Below, one piece after another: positions 27,696 through 36,036 of a stretch of DNA of 64,000 bases. This DNA is from Prauserella rugosa (GTDB lineage: Bacteria; Actinomycetota; Actinomycetes; Mycobacteriales; Pseudonocardiaceae). The stretch spans positions 1-64,000 of the forward strand of contig NZ_JOIJ01000008.1 in assembly GCF_000719975.1 (NCBI RefSeq), given 5' to 3'. A program made the position numbers and the translations under genes. The notes below the pieces were generated by a model that was given only the letters and a program-made list of their open reading frames with translations, was not told the origin of the DNA and made no database searches. Every line of letters begins with the position of its first letter. The first letter of the stretch is position 1.

Positions 27696-30600
27696 TTGTC
27701 CGACATGAGCTCGACCGGTGTTCACGTCCCCGCCAACGGGCGGAACGAGACAGGCCATACGCCGAACCGGCGCAGCCCTGAACAACTCCGCGACGACCTC
27801 GTCGACACGGCCGCGGCACAGGCACCCGACATCGCCGACCTCATCGGTGTGTACTACCGGCTGATCCCCGCCGAGGAGATCGTCGGTGAGGACCCCGGCG
27901 ACCTCGTCGGCGCGGTGCGTTCCCACCTCGAACTCGCGCGCAACCGGGTACCGGGACGCCCCGCCCTGCGCCTGTTCAACCCGACCACCGCCGAGGACGG
28001 GTGGTCGAGCGAGTCCACCGTCATCCAGGTCGTCACCGACGACATGCCGTACCTCGTCGACTCCGTGGTCGCCGAGCTGTCCCGCGGCGGCGTGCAGGTG
28101 CAGCGCGTTGTCCACCCGATCGTCATGGTCACCCGCGACGTGTCCGGCACGCTGCAGGAGGTGCACCCCGGCGCCGACGTCGCCTTGCCGCCGGCGAGCG
28201 CGACGATCGAATCGTGGATGTACTTCGAGATCGACCTGATCACCGACGCCGACCGCGCGCGCGAGTTGCAGCAGCGGCTGCTCGCGGTGCTCGAGGACGT
28301 GCGTGAGGTTGTCGAGGACACCGACCGCATGGAGGCCGCGGCCCGTGCGCTCGCCGACGAACTCGAGGCCGACCCGCCCCCGCTGGACCAGCGGGAGGTG
28401 CGGGACGGCGCGCAGCTGCTGCGCTGGCTCGCCGACGGTCACCTCACCTTCCTCGGCTACCGCCACTACGAGGTCATCGAGGACGACGGCCGGCCCGCCC
28501 TGCGTGCGGTCCTCGCCTCCGGGCTCGGCGTCCTGCGCCAGGACAGCCTCGCCGCCCGCAACCTCACCGCCGGGCCCGACTCGGCGGCGCAGGCGCTGAA
28601 ACCCGAACTGCTCGTGCTCACCCAGGCGGGCGCACCGTCCACAGTGCACCGTCCGATCTACCCGTACTACGTCGGGGTGAAGACGTTCGACGCCGACGGC
28701 AACGTCACCGGCGAACACCGGTTCCTCGGCATGTTCACCACGACCGCCCTGCACGAGGACGTGCTCGACATCCCCGTCGTCGAACGGCGCGTGCGTGAGG
28801 TCATCCACCGCGCGGGCTTCCCGATGCAGTCGTACTCGGGCCAGCGCATGCTCGAGGTGCTGCAGAACTGGCCGCGGGCCGACCTCTTCTCCGCCGACCC
28901 GGACTCGCTGTACGCCACCGCCACCGGTGCGATCACCCTCGCCGACCGGCGCAGGCTGCGGCTGTTCCTGCGGCGTGACTCGTACGGGCGTTTCTACTCG
29001 TGCCTGGTGTTCCTGCCGCGCGACCGGTACACGACGCGCTCCCGCCTCGCGATGCAGCAGGTGCTGCTCGACGAGCTCGACGGCACGCACCTCGAGTACG
29101 CCACCAGGCTGGGGGAGACGCAGCTCGCGCAGGTGCACTTCACGGTGCACACCGAGCCGGGCGCCACCGTCGAACCAGACACCCTGCGCATCCAGGAACG
29201 TCTCTCCGAGGCGATGCGCAGCTGGGACGACCTGATGGTCGAGGCGATCCTGGCCGAGCGGCGGGAACGCGCCGACGACGGCAAGGCCGTCACGTTCGCG
29301 GGCGAGGAGTCGGCCACCGAACAGGCGCAGCGATACGCCACGGTCTTCCCCGAGGCGTACAAGGAGGACTTCGACGCCGTCTCGGCGCTGCGCGACCTGC
29401 GCATGCTCGAATCGCTCGACGGCCGCGACGACGTGCGTATGTCGTTCTATCTGCCCGAGGATGCAGCGCCGGGGGAGCGCCGGTTCAAGCTCTACACCCA
29501 GGGTGACGGTGTCACGTTGTCGACGATGCTCCCGTTGCTGCAGCGCATGGGCGTCGAGGTGGTCGACGAGCGGCCGTACGAACTGACCGGCGAGGACGGC
29601 GCCCGGTTGTGGATCTATGACTTCGGGCTGCGCATCGACCCGGACGTGCTGGCCGCGGTCGATGCCGAGGACGACCTGCAGGTGCGGTTCCAGGACGCGT
29701 TCGCGGCGGAGTGGCGCGGTCTCACCGAGGTCGACGGGTTCAACGCGCTGGTCCTGCGGGCCGGTCTCGACTGGCGTCAGGTGTCCATTCTGCGGGCGTA
29801 CGCGCGCTACCTGCGGCAGGCGGGTTCTCCCTACTCGCAGGAGTACATCGAGACGACCGTGCTCGCGCACACCGACATCGCCACGGCGCTGGTGCGGCTG
29901 TTCGAGACGCGGTTCGGTGCCGACGACTCCGACCGGGAGGGACGCTCGGCAGAGTGGATCGCCGAGATCAACACCCTCATCGACGACGTCACGAGCCTGG
30001 ACCAGGACCGCATCCTGCGCAGGTTGCTGGCCGCCATCGTCGCGACCCTGCGCACCAACTACCGCGTCACCGACGCCGACGGAGCGCCGCGTCCCTACCT
30101 GGCGTTCAAGCTCGATCCGCAGCAGATCCCGGACCTGCCCGAACCGCGGCCCGCGTACGAGATCTTCGTCTGCTCGCCGCGGGTCGAAGGTGTGCACCTG
30201 CGGTTCGGTGCCGTCGCCCGTGGTGGTCTGCGCTGGTCGGACCGCAGGGAGGACTTCCGCACCGAGGTGCTCGGCCTGGTCAAGGCGCAGGCGGTGAAGA
30301 ACGCGGTGATCGTGCCGGTGGGCGCGAAGGGCGGGTTCGTCGTCAAGCGTCCGCCCGCACCGACCGGCGACCCCGCGATGGACCGCGAGGCGCACCAGGC
30401 CGAGGGCATCGCGTGCTATCGCATGTTCATCTCCGGCCTGCTCGACCTCACCGACAACCTCGTCGACGGCGTGACGGTGCCCGCGCGGGACGTGGTGCGC
30501 TACGACGGCGACGACAACTACCTGGTGGTCGCCGCCGACAAGGGCACCGCGACCTTCTCCGACATCGCCAACGACGTGGCGCGCAGCTACGGCTTCTGGC

Positions 30601-32645
30601 TCGGCGACGCCTTCGCCTCTGGCGGTTCGGTCGGCTACGACCACAAGGCCATGGGCATCACCGCGAAGGGTGCGTGGGAGAGCGTCAAACGCCACTTCCG
30701 CGAGCTCGGTGTGGACACGCAGAGCCAGGACTTCACGGTGGTCGGCATCGGGGACATGGCCGGTGACGTGTTCGGCAACGGAATGTTGCTGTCCGAACAC
30801 ATCCGGCTCGTCGCCGCCTTCAACCACCTGCACGTCTTCCTCGACCCGAACCCGGACGCGGCCACGTCGTTCACCGAGCGCAAGCGGCTGTTCGAGCTGC
30901 CGCGGTCGTCGTGGGACGACTACGACCGGTCCCTGATCAGCGAGGGCGGCGGGATCTACCCGCGCAGCGCCAAGACGATCCCGATCACCCCGCAGGTGGC
31001 GCAGGCACTCGGTCTGCCCGCCGGCGTGGAGAGCATGTCGCCCGCCGAACTCGTCCACGCCATCCTCCAGGCGCCGGTCGACCTGTTGTGGAACGGCGGC
31101 ATCGGTACGTACGTGAAGGCCTCCGACGAACGGCACGCCGACGCAGGCGACAAGGCCAACGACGCCGTCCGCGTCAACGGCAGCCAACTGCGCGCCAAGG
31201 TGGTGGGCGAGGGCGGCAACCTCGGCCTCACCCAGCGCGGGCGGATCGAGTTCGCGCGGCACGGCGGCAAGGTCAACACCGACGCGCTCGACAACTCGGC
31301 CGGTGTCGACTGCTCCGACCACGAGGTCAACATCAAGATCGGTCTCGACAAGCTCGTCGAGACGGGACAGCTCGACACGGCCGGGCGCAACGAGCTGCTC
31401 GAGCTGATGACCGACGAGGTCGGCGAGCTCGTGTTGCGCGACAACTACACGCAGAACGGCGTGCTCGGTGTGGCGCGTCACCATACCGAGGCGATGGTGT
31501 CGGTGCACCGCAGGCTCGTGTCCGCGCTCGAGGCGAAGGGTGCGCTCGACCGCGAGCTCGAGGCGCTGCCGGGCGATGCCGAGTTCGGTGAGATGGAGAA
31601 GGCGGGCCTGGGGCTGACCTCGCCCGAACTGGCGACCCTGCTGGCGCACGTCAAGCTCGACCTCAAGGACGAGATCCTGGCCAGCGAGCTGCCGGACGCC
31701 GAGGTGTTCAGTCGCAGGGCCGCCGAGTACTTCCCGACGCCGTTGCGGCAGCAGTACGGCTCCGCGATCGACACGCACCCGCTGCTGCGGCAGATCACCA
31801 CGACGTGGCTGATCAACGAGGTGGTCGACGGTGCGGGGATCACCTACGCGTTCCGTCTCGCCGAGGAACTGAACGCCACGGCCACCGACGCGGTGCGGGC
31901 GTTCGCCGTGGTCACCAACGTCTACGGACTGGCCGAGCTGTGGCAGTCCATCGCGGCGCTGGACAACGTCGTGCCGACCGACGTCGCCGACGAGATGATG
32001 CTGGAGACACGCCGGGTTCTCGACCGGGCGTCCCGCTGGTTCCTGACCAACCGGCCGCAGCCGTTGGCGGTGGGCGCCGAGATCAGCCGGTTCGGACAGC
32101 CGGTGCGGGCGCTGGCCGGCGAGCTCGGCAAGCTCGTGCGCGGTCAGGAGGCCGAGCGCGTGCGGAGCGAGGCGGGCCGTCTCACCGAGGCGGGGGTGCC
32201 GCACGATCTCGCCGTGCGGGTGAGTGAACTGCTGCTCAGCTACGCACTGCTGGACATCACCGAGGTCGCCGAACTGGCCGACCGGGACGGAGACGGTTCG
32301 CCCGTCGATGTCGCGGACCTGTACTTCGCGCTGTCCGACCATCTCGGCTTCGACCACATGCTCTCGTCGGTCAACGAGCTCGAGCGGGACAACCGGTGGC
32401 ACGCGCTGGCCCGGTTGGCGTTGCGGGACGACCTCTACGGTTCGCTCCGCGCCATCACGCTGGATGCCCTGCGCCACAGCGATCCCGGCGACGCGGTCGA
32501 GGACAAGATCGCCAAGTGGGAGCAGGCCAATGCCTCCCGGCTGGCCAGGGCGCGGGTCACCCTCGACGAGATCTCGCGGTCGGGCCGGATCGACCTGGCC
32601 ACGTTGTCAGTGGCCGCGCGCCAGATCCGGAGCACCGTCCGATGA
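27696..32645 (+). CDS. gdh: NAD-specific glutamate dehydrogenase, large (GDH-180) class
   Basis: 1649 aa, as expected for the 180-kDa class. The N-terminal third holds ACT-like regulatory regions. The catalytic domain around residues 830-1260 has RGGLRWSDRREDFRTEVLGL, KNAVIVPVGAKGGFV, GGSVGYDHKAMGITAKG and the NAD-binding VVGIGDMAGDVFGNG; a helical C-terminal domain follows. It oxidises glutamate to 2-oxoglutarate plus ammonia. TTG at 27696 is preferred since GGAGAG ends 5 nt before it; the in-frame ATG at 27705 is the alternative. TACAGT at 27639-27644 may be the -10. It is coupled to the thioesterase downstream by an ATGA overlap. Confidence 0.95.
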   Translation: MSDMSSTGVHVPANGRNETGHTPNRRSPEQLRDDLVDTAAAQAPDIADLIGVYYRLIPAEEIVGEDPGDLVGAVRSHLELARNRVPGRPALRLFNPTTAEDGWSSESTVIQVVTDDMPYLVDSVVAELSRGGVQVQRVVHPIVMVTRDVSGTLQEVHPGADVALPPASATIESWMYFEIDLITDADRARELQQRLLAVLEDVREVVEDTDRMEAAARALADELEADPPPLDQREVRDGAQLLRWLADGHLTFLGYRHYEVIEDDGRPALRAVLASGLGVLRQDSLAARNLTAGPDSAAQALKPELLVLTQAGAPSTVHRPIYPYYVGVKTFDADGNVTGEHRFLGMFTTTALHEDVLDIPVVERRVREVIHRAGFPMQSYSGQRMLEVLQNWPRADLFSADPDSLYATATGAITLADRRRLRLFLRRDSYGRFYSCLVFLPRDRYTTRSRLAMQQVLLDELDGTHLEYATRLGETQLAQVHFTVHTEPGATVEPDTLRIQERLSEAMRSWDDLMVEAILAERRERADDGKAVTFAGEESATEQAQRYATVFPEAYKEDFDAVSALRDLRMLESLDGRDDVRMSFYLPEDAAPGERRFKLYTQGDGVTLSTMLPLLQRMGVEVVDERPYELTGEDGARLWIYDFGLRIDPDVLAAVDAEDDLQVRFQDAFAAEWRGLTEVDGFNALVLRAGLDWRQVSILRAYARYLRQAGSPYSQEYIETTVLAHTDIATALVRLFETRFGADDSDREGRSAEWIAEINTLIDDVTSLDQDRILRRLLAAIVATLRTNYRVTDADGAPRPYLAFKLDPQQIPDLPEPRPAYEIFVCSPRVEGVHLRFGAVARGGLRWSDRREDFRTEVLGLVKAQAVKNAVIVPVGAKGGFVVKRPPAPTGDPAMDREAHQAEGIACYRMFISGLLDLTDNLVDGVTVPARDVVRYDGDDNYLVVAADKGTATFSDIANDVARSYGFWLGDAFASGGSVGYDHKAMGITAKGAWESVKRHFRELGVDTQSQDFTVVGIGDMAGDVFGNGMLLSEHIRLVAAFNHLHVFLDPNPDAATSFTERKRLFELPRSSWDDYDRSLISEGGGIYPRSAKTIPITPQVAQALGLPAGVESMSPAELVHAILQAPVDLLWNGGIGTYVKASDERHADAGDKANDAVRVNGSQLRAKVVGEGGNLGLTQRGRIEFARHGGKVNTDALDNSAGVDCSDHEVNIKIGLDKLVETGQLDTAGRNELLELMTDEVGELVLRDNYTQNGVLGVARHHTEAMVSVHRRLVSALEAKGALDRELEALPGDAEFGEMEKAGLGLTSPELATLLAHVKLDLKDEILASELPDAEVFSRRAAEYFPTPLRQQYGSAIDTHPLLRQITTTWLINEVVDGAGITYAFRLAEELNATATDAVRAFAVVTNVYGLAELWQSIAALDNVVPTDVADEMMLETRRVLDRASRWFLTNRPQPLAVGAEISRFGQPVRALAGELGKLVRGQEAERVRSEAGRLTEAGVPHDLAVRVSELLLSYALLDITEVAELADRDGDGSPVDVADLYFALSDHLGFDHMLSSVNELERDNRWHALARLALRDDLYGSLRAITLDALRHSDPGDAVEDKIAKWEQANASRLARARVTLDEISRSGRIDLATLSVAARQIRSTVR

Positions 32646-33130
32646 GCGGGAACGCCTCGACCGAAGGAGTGGGCAGCATCGGGGAGCGCGGGACCTACGA
32701 CGCCGAGTACGTGACACGGGTCCGGCCGCGGTGGTCGGACATGGACGCGTTCGGGCACATCAACCACGCGCGCATGGTGACGCTGCTCGAGGAGGCGCGG
32801 GTTCCGCTGCTGTTCGACGACGCCACCGCCAAGGGGCTCGGTGAGTTCGCCAAGGGCACGGTGGTGGTGCGCCTCGGCGTGGACTACCGGCGCCCGATCG
32901 TCGTGGACGGACGTGAACTGCGCGTGGGGATCACGATGACGCAGTTGAGGTCCGCGTCCTTCACCCTCGCGTACCGAGTCCACGACGGACCGTCCGAAGA
33001 GGACTCGGTCGCGGTGACGGCGTGGACGATGCTCGCGCCGTACGACCTCGGCGCGGCCCGCCCGCGCAGGCTCGGTGACGAGGAGCGCGCGTTCCTCCTC
33101 GCGCACATCCCGGAGGCGGCCGGTGGCTGA
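32642..33130 (+). CDS. Acyl-CoA thioesterase, 4HBT hotdog fold
   Basis: 162 aa. The hotdog thioesterase signature is clear: RPRWSDMDAFGHINHARMVT with the catalytic Asp and the FGHINHA loop, followed by VVRLGVDYRRPI. It hydrolyses acyl-CoA thioesters; the substrate is unknown. The ATG overlaps the glutamate dehydrogenase stop (ATGA) and the stop lies 8 nt inside the next gene, so the three form an operon. Confidence 0.88.
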   Translation: MSGNASTEGVGSIGERGTYDAEYVTRVRPRWSDMDAFGHINHARMVTLLEEARVPLLFDDATAKGLGEFAKGTVVVRLGVDYRRPIVVDGRELRVGITMTQLRSASFTLAYRVHDGPSEEDSVAVTAWTMLAPYDLGAARPRRLGDEERAFLLAHIPEAAGG

Positions 33131-33758
33131 ACTGCGCATCCCCGATCCGGCGGATCGGGAATCCCTCGCTGCGTTCATCGCGCGGGCCGTGCGGCTCGAC
33201 GCACAGGCTTTCGTGCGGTTGCGGATGCGCAGGGCCGGCGTCGTCGAGGCGTGGGCCGGCACTCCGTTCGAGGTGCTGGTCACCAGGGCGGTGGAAGGCG
33301 AGGTGGAGCCGGGTGACGTGACGGTCTCCGGTTCCGAACTGCTGGCCGCCCTGACCGTGACCCCCGCCGAACGTATGGACCCCGGCCCGGCCAGGGACCT
33401 GATGTGGCGTTCCGAACTGCCGACGGCGGCCGGATGGCGGGCCGTGGACACGCTGCCCGCCGCCGTCGTGGCCGAGCTCGCCGACCGCGGAGTCACCGTC
33501 GCGAGGGAGAACGTCGGCCCGCAGGGGACACCGCCGGCGTCGTTGATGGACCAGACGGTGCTGACCGTCTCCGGCAGCGACACCGAGATCGAGGTGCCCA
33601 TGCGATGCCTGTTCGCGATGTCCGGCATGGGGTTCGTCGACTCGTCGGTGGAGGGTGACGTGGTACGCGTGACGGCCACCGATGCGTGGATGCGCCTGGA
33701 TGCGCGGTACGGCGCCGTGGTGCGCCGTCGGCACGCCCTGTTGCCCCTGCTGTTCTAG
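33123..33758 (+). CDS. Conserved hypothetical protein of the gdh-thioesterase operon
   Basis: 211 aa, GTG start overlapping the thioesterase by 8 nt. Soluble alpha/beta-looking protein with MWRSELPTAAGWRAVDTLP and MRCLFAMSGMGFVDSSVEG blocks, no signal, no membrane segment and no catalytic motif that I recognise. I believe it to be an actinobacterial conserved unknown that travels with the thioesterase, but this is from memory and not tested. Its coupling suggests co-expression with glutamate dehydrogenase. Confidence 0.75.
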   Translation: MAELRIPDPADRESLAAFIARAVRLDAQAFVRLRMRRAGVVEAWAGTPFEVLVTRAVEGEVEPGDVTVSGSELLAALTVTPAERMDPGPARDLMWRSELPTAAGWRAVDTLPAAVVAELADRGVTVARENVGPQGTPPASLMDQTVLTVSGSDTEIEVPMRCLFAMSGMGFVDSSVEGDVVRVTATDAWMRLDARYGAVVRRRHALLPLLF

Positions 33759-33882
33759 ACACGCTGCTGTTGCCGTGTTGCTGTTCCGCCGCGCTGCCGG
33801 GAGCTGCGCCGCGGGCGCGGCTGCCCGCACGAAACCGTGCGAATCGGTGGCCGGAGCGGCGGCGGGGTGCGATCGTGAGCTC

Positions 33883-34230
33883 ATGAGTGACGACACGCGC
33901 CCCGCGAGGGATTCCGAGCCCGAACCGGCCGATCCCACGGCCGAGTTCCTGGCCGAGGTGCGCGCGGAGGAGACGCCCTGGCGGGTGGACCGCGGGCCGG
34001 TCGAACCGCCTGCCGACGCGGAGGTTCAGCAGTACGAACCCGCGTCCCACTTCCAGCGTGCCGCGGGAGCCGTCGGACGCGCCGCACCCTTCGTGGCCAT
34101 GGGTGGGCTCGCCGGATGGTCGGGCGCCCAGGCCTATCACCAGTCCCGCGCCTCCGGCGACGATCCCGACGGCGGCGACGCCACCGGCGTCGGGGACGAG
34201 TTCGATCTCGGCGATGTCGGAGGAGTCTGA
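33883..34230 (+). CDS. Small acidic hypothetical protein
   Basis: 115 aa. The N-terminus and C-terminus are acidic and disordered (DSEPEPADPTAEF; DEFDLGDVGG), with a short moderately hydrophobic stretch AAPFVAMGGLAGWSGAQAYH near residues 66-85 that is too weak for a confident membrane helix. No RBS is clear before the ATG. No family recognised. It lies 52 nt upstream of the Clp_N gene and the double operator separates them. Confidence 0.55.
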   Translation: MSDDTRPARDSEPEPADPTAEFLAEVRAEETPWRVDRGPVEPPADAEVQQYEPASHFQRAAGAVGRAAPFVAMGGLAGWSGAQAYHQSRASGDDPDGGDATGVGDEFDLGDVGGV

Positions 34231-34236
34231 CAAATC

Positions 34237-34282
34237 GTCAACCCCAGGTTGACGCCGAAAGGTGGGTCAACCTATGGTTGAC
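34237..34282 (+). promoter_or_regulatory. Double palindromic operator overlapping -35 and -10 of the Clp_N gene
   Basis: Two 17-bp palindromes, GTCAACC-CCA-GGTTGAC (34237-34253) and GTCAACC-TAT-GGTTGAC (34266-34282), are 29 bp apart, start to start. The first supplies the -35 TTGACG (34249-34254); the second contains the -10 TATGGT (34273-34278), 18 bp downstream. The ATG follows 6 nt after the -10, so the mRNA should be leaderless. A repressor bound here would cover both promoter elements; the HTH in the encoded protein is the obvious candidate. Confidence 0.85.
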
Positions 34283-34284
34283 GC

Positions 34285-35064
34285 ATGGCTGACATCCGTT
34301 CCACCACCTTTCCCGTGAAGCTCGGCGACCTGATCAACGCCATCAAGGCGGCCCACAGCGACGTCCTCGAACAACTCTCCGACGCGGTCCTCGCCGGGCA
34401 GCACCTCGGCGAGATCGCCGATCACCTCATCGGCCACTTCGTCGACCAGGCGCGCCGGTCCGGGGCGTCGTGGACCGACATCGGCGCCAGCATGGGGGTC
34501 AGTAAGCAGGCCGTGCAGAAGCGCTTCGTCACCAAGGCCGACGAGCCGATGAATCCCGAGGAGGGCTTCTCCCGGTTCACCCCGCGCGCCCGCAACGCCG
34601 TCGTCGCGGCCGGAGACCTCGCCCGCGAACACGCCCACGCCACCGTGACGCCGGCCCACCTCGTCCTCGGTCTGCTGAGCGAGCCGGAGGGGCTCGCGGT
34701 CAAGGCGCTGGCGGACCAAGGCGTCACCGAGCAGGCCGTGCGGGAGTCGGCGACGGCGGCGCTGCCCGCATCACCCGGCGAAACCGGCGCTGAATCCGGC
34801 GGCGCTGAATCCGGTGCCGATGAATCGGAGGCGGCCGGTCTGGCCCCGTTCTCGGTGGAGGCCAAGAAGGCGCTCGAACTGACCTACCGGGAGGCGCTGC
34901 GCCTCGGTCACAACTACATCGGTACCGAACACATGCTGTTGGCCCTGCTCGAGAACGAGAACGGGGCCGGCGTGCTCACCGGCGTCGGGGTCGACAAGGG
35001 ACGTGTCGAGGAGTTCGTCGACGCGACGTTGCGTCAGATCGTCGGCGGGACCGCGACCGACTGA
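34285..35064 (+). CDS. Clp N-terminal domain protein with helix-turn-helix
   Basis: 259 aa. Residues about 62-81 form an HTH (SWTDIGASMGVSKQAVQKRF). Two Clp_N repeats follow, at about 92-140 (RARNAVVAAGDLAREHAHA and HLVLGLLSEPEG) and about 185-250 (EAKKALELTYREALRLGH and EHMLLALLENENGAG), the fold by which ClpC/ClpA bind adaptors and damaged proteins. It has no AAA+ ATPase domain. A DNA-binding protein that senses Clp substrates or adaptors is plausible. The paired palindromes immediately upstream suggest autoregulation (inference). Confidence 0.88.
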   Translation: MADIRSTTFPVKLGDLINAIKAAHSDVLEQLSDAVLAGQHLGEIADHLIGHFVDQARRSGASWTDIGASMGVSKQAVQKRFVTKADEPMNPEEGFSRFTPRARNAVVAAGDLAREHAHATVTPAHLVLGLLSEPEGLAVKALADQGVTEQAVRESATAALPASPGETGAESGGAESGADESEAAGLAPFSVEAKKALELTYREALRLGHNYIGTEHMLLALLENENGAGVLTGVGVDKGRVEEFVDATLRQIVGGTATD

Positions 35065-35091
35065 GCACTCTCGCGCGCGTTCCGGGCACGG

Positions 35092-35862
35092 TCAGAGGTT
35101 GTTGCGGATCCGCTTCATGTGGGCGATCTCGTTGGTCTGGCTCGTCATCACGTCCTGGGCCATCGTGATGGCCCGCGCCTCGACCCCGTTCGCGAGTTCC
35201 TTCTCGGCCATCGTCAGTGCGCCCTCGTGGTGCGTGATCATGAGGGTCAGGAACATGCGGTCGAACTCGGTGCCCTTCGCGGCGCGGAGTTCGCGGAGTT
35301 GCTCGGGCGTGGCCATGCCCGGCATGTCTGCGTGATCGTGCCCGCCGTGTTCACCATGTCCACCGTGGTCACCATGTCCACCGTGATCGCCGTGCGCATC
35401 GTGATCACCGTGTTCGTCATGGTCGCCGCGCCCGCCCTCGTCGTCGGCGGGCACCTCCTGGCCGAAGTCCTTCAACCACGTCGTCATCATCGTGATCTCG
35501 GCGTCCTGTGCGGCGTCGATACGCCCCGCGATGCGTTTCACGGCGTCGTTCTTCGCGCGCCCCTCGACCAGGTCGGTCATGACGATGGCCTGGCGGTGGT
35601 GCGGAATCATCATCTGGACGTACTCGACGTCGGCGTCGTTCGGCTTGTCGGAGCGATCCGGCTCCCCGGCGTTCTTCGCGGCTTCGTCGGCCGGCACCGT
35701 CGAGGCCTGCTCACCCGGCGAGCCGGGGACGATCACGTCGGGACCGTTCGACCCGGCCCCGTTGCCACCGCCGTTGTCCCCGTCCTCGCCGGTGCACGCG
35801 GCCAGCGAGAGGCAGCACACGGCTGCGAGGACGGCTACTGCGGTGGATGAACGCCTGAGCAT
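35092..35862 (-). CDS. DUF305 lipoprotein with His-rich segment
   Basis: 256 aa. The signal peptide ends in lipobox LAAC (MLRRSSTAVAVLAAV then CCLSLAAC). Two DUF305 ferritin-like halves follow: VQMMIPHHRQAIVMTDLV and RMFLTLMITHHEGALTMAE, each with the paired His/Met residues of this family. Between them lies a metal-binding-looking stretch of repeated HGDHGG/HGEHGG units ending HADMPGM. DUF305 proteins are exported and often copper-associated. The gene is divergent from the LVIVD gene, with 174 bp between. An upstream extension in the same frame lacks a signal peptide and was not used. Confidence 0.88.
   Translation of the reverse strand: MLRRSSTAVAVLAAVCCLSLAACTGEDGDNGGGNGAGSNGPDVIVPGSPGEQASTVPADEAAKNAGEPDRSDKPNDADVEYVQMMIPHHRQAIVMTDLVEGRAKNDAVKRIAGRIDAAQDAEITMMTTWLKDFGQEVPADDEGGRGDHDEHGDHDAHGDHGGHGDHGGHGEHGGHDHADMPGMATPEQLRELRAAKGTEFDRMFLTLMITHHEGALTMAEKELANGVEARAITMAQDVMTSQTNEIAHMKRIRNNL
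35341..35427 (-). repeat. His/Gly/Asp-rich repeat inside the DUF305 gene
   Basis: Degenerate 9-bp units (CAC-GGT-GAC type) encode the HGDHGG series. These repeats are the likely metal-binding linker of the lipoprotein. Confidence 0.8.
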
Positions 35863-36036
35863 GGAGGTAGCGAACCGTGCCGGGCCACGGCCGTCAACCG
35901 GACGAACCGGCGACTTGTACCACGTGCCACTGTGCGCAGCATCGATTTTCGCGGAAACCATCCGTTCGTAGCTAGTTTCCCCACTTTCGTGGGAGGAAGA
36001 ATGGTCGCTTCGCCGGAAAACGGGGAAGGAGCCAGG

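Noticed and set aside
26601..32477. 1958-codon open frame on the minus strand
   Set aside because: It is antisense to the glutamate dehydrogenase and the TPR-like tail; Arg/His/Val-rich composition and no domains. High GC leaves such frames open by chance.
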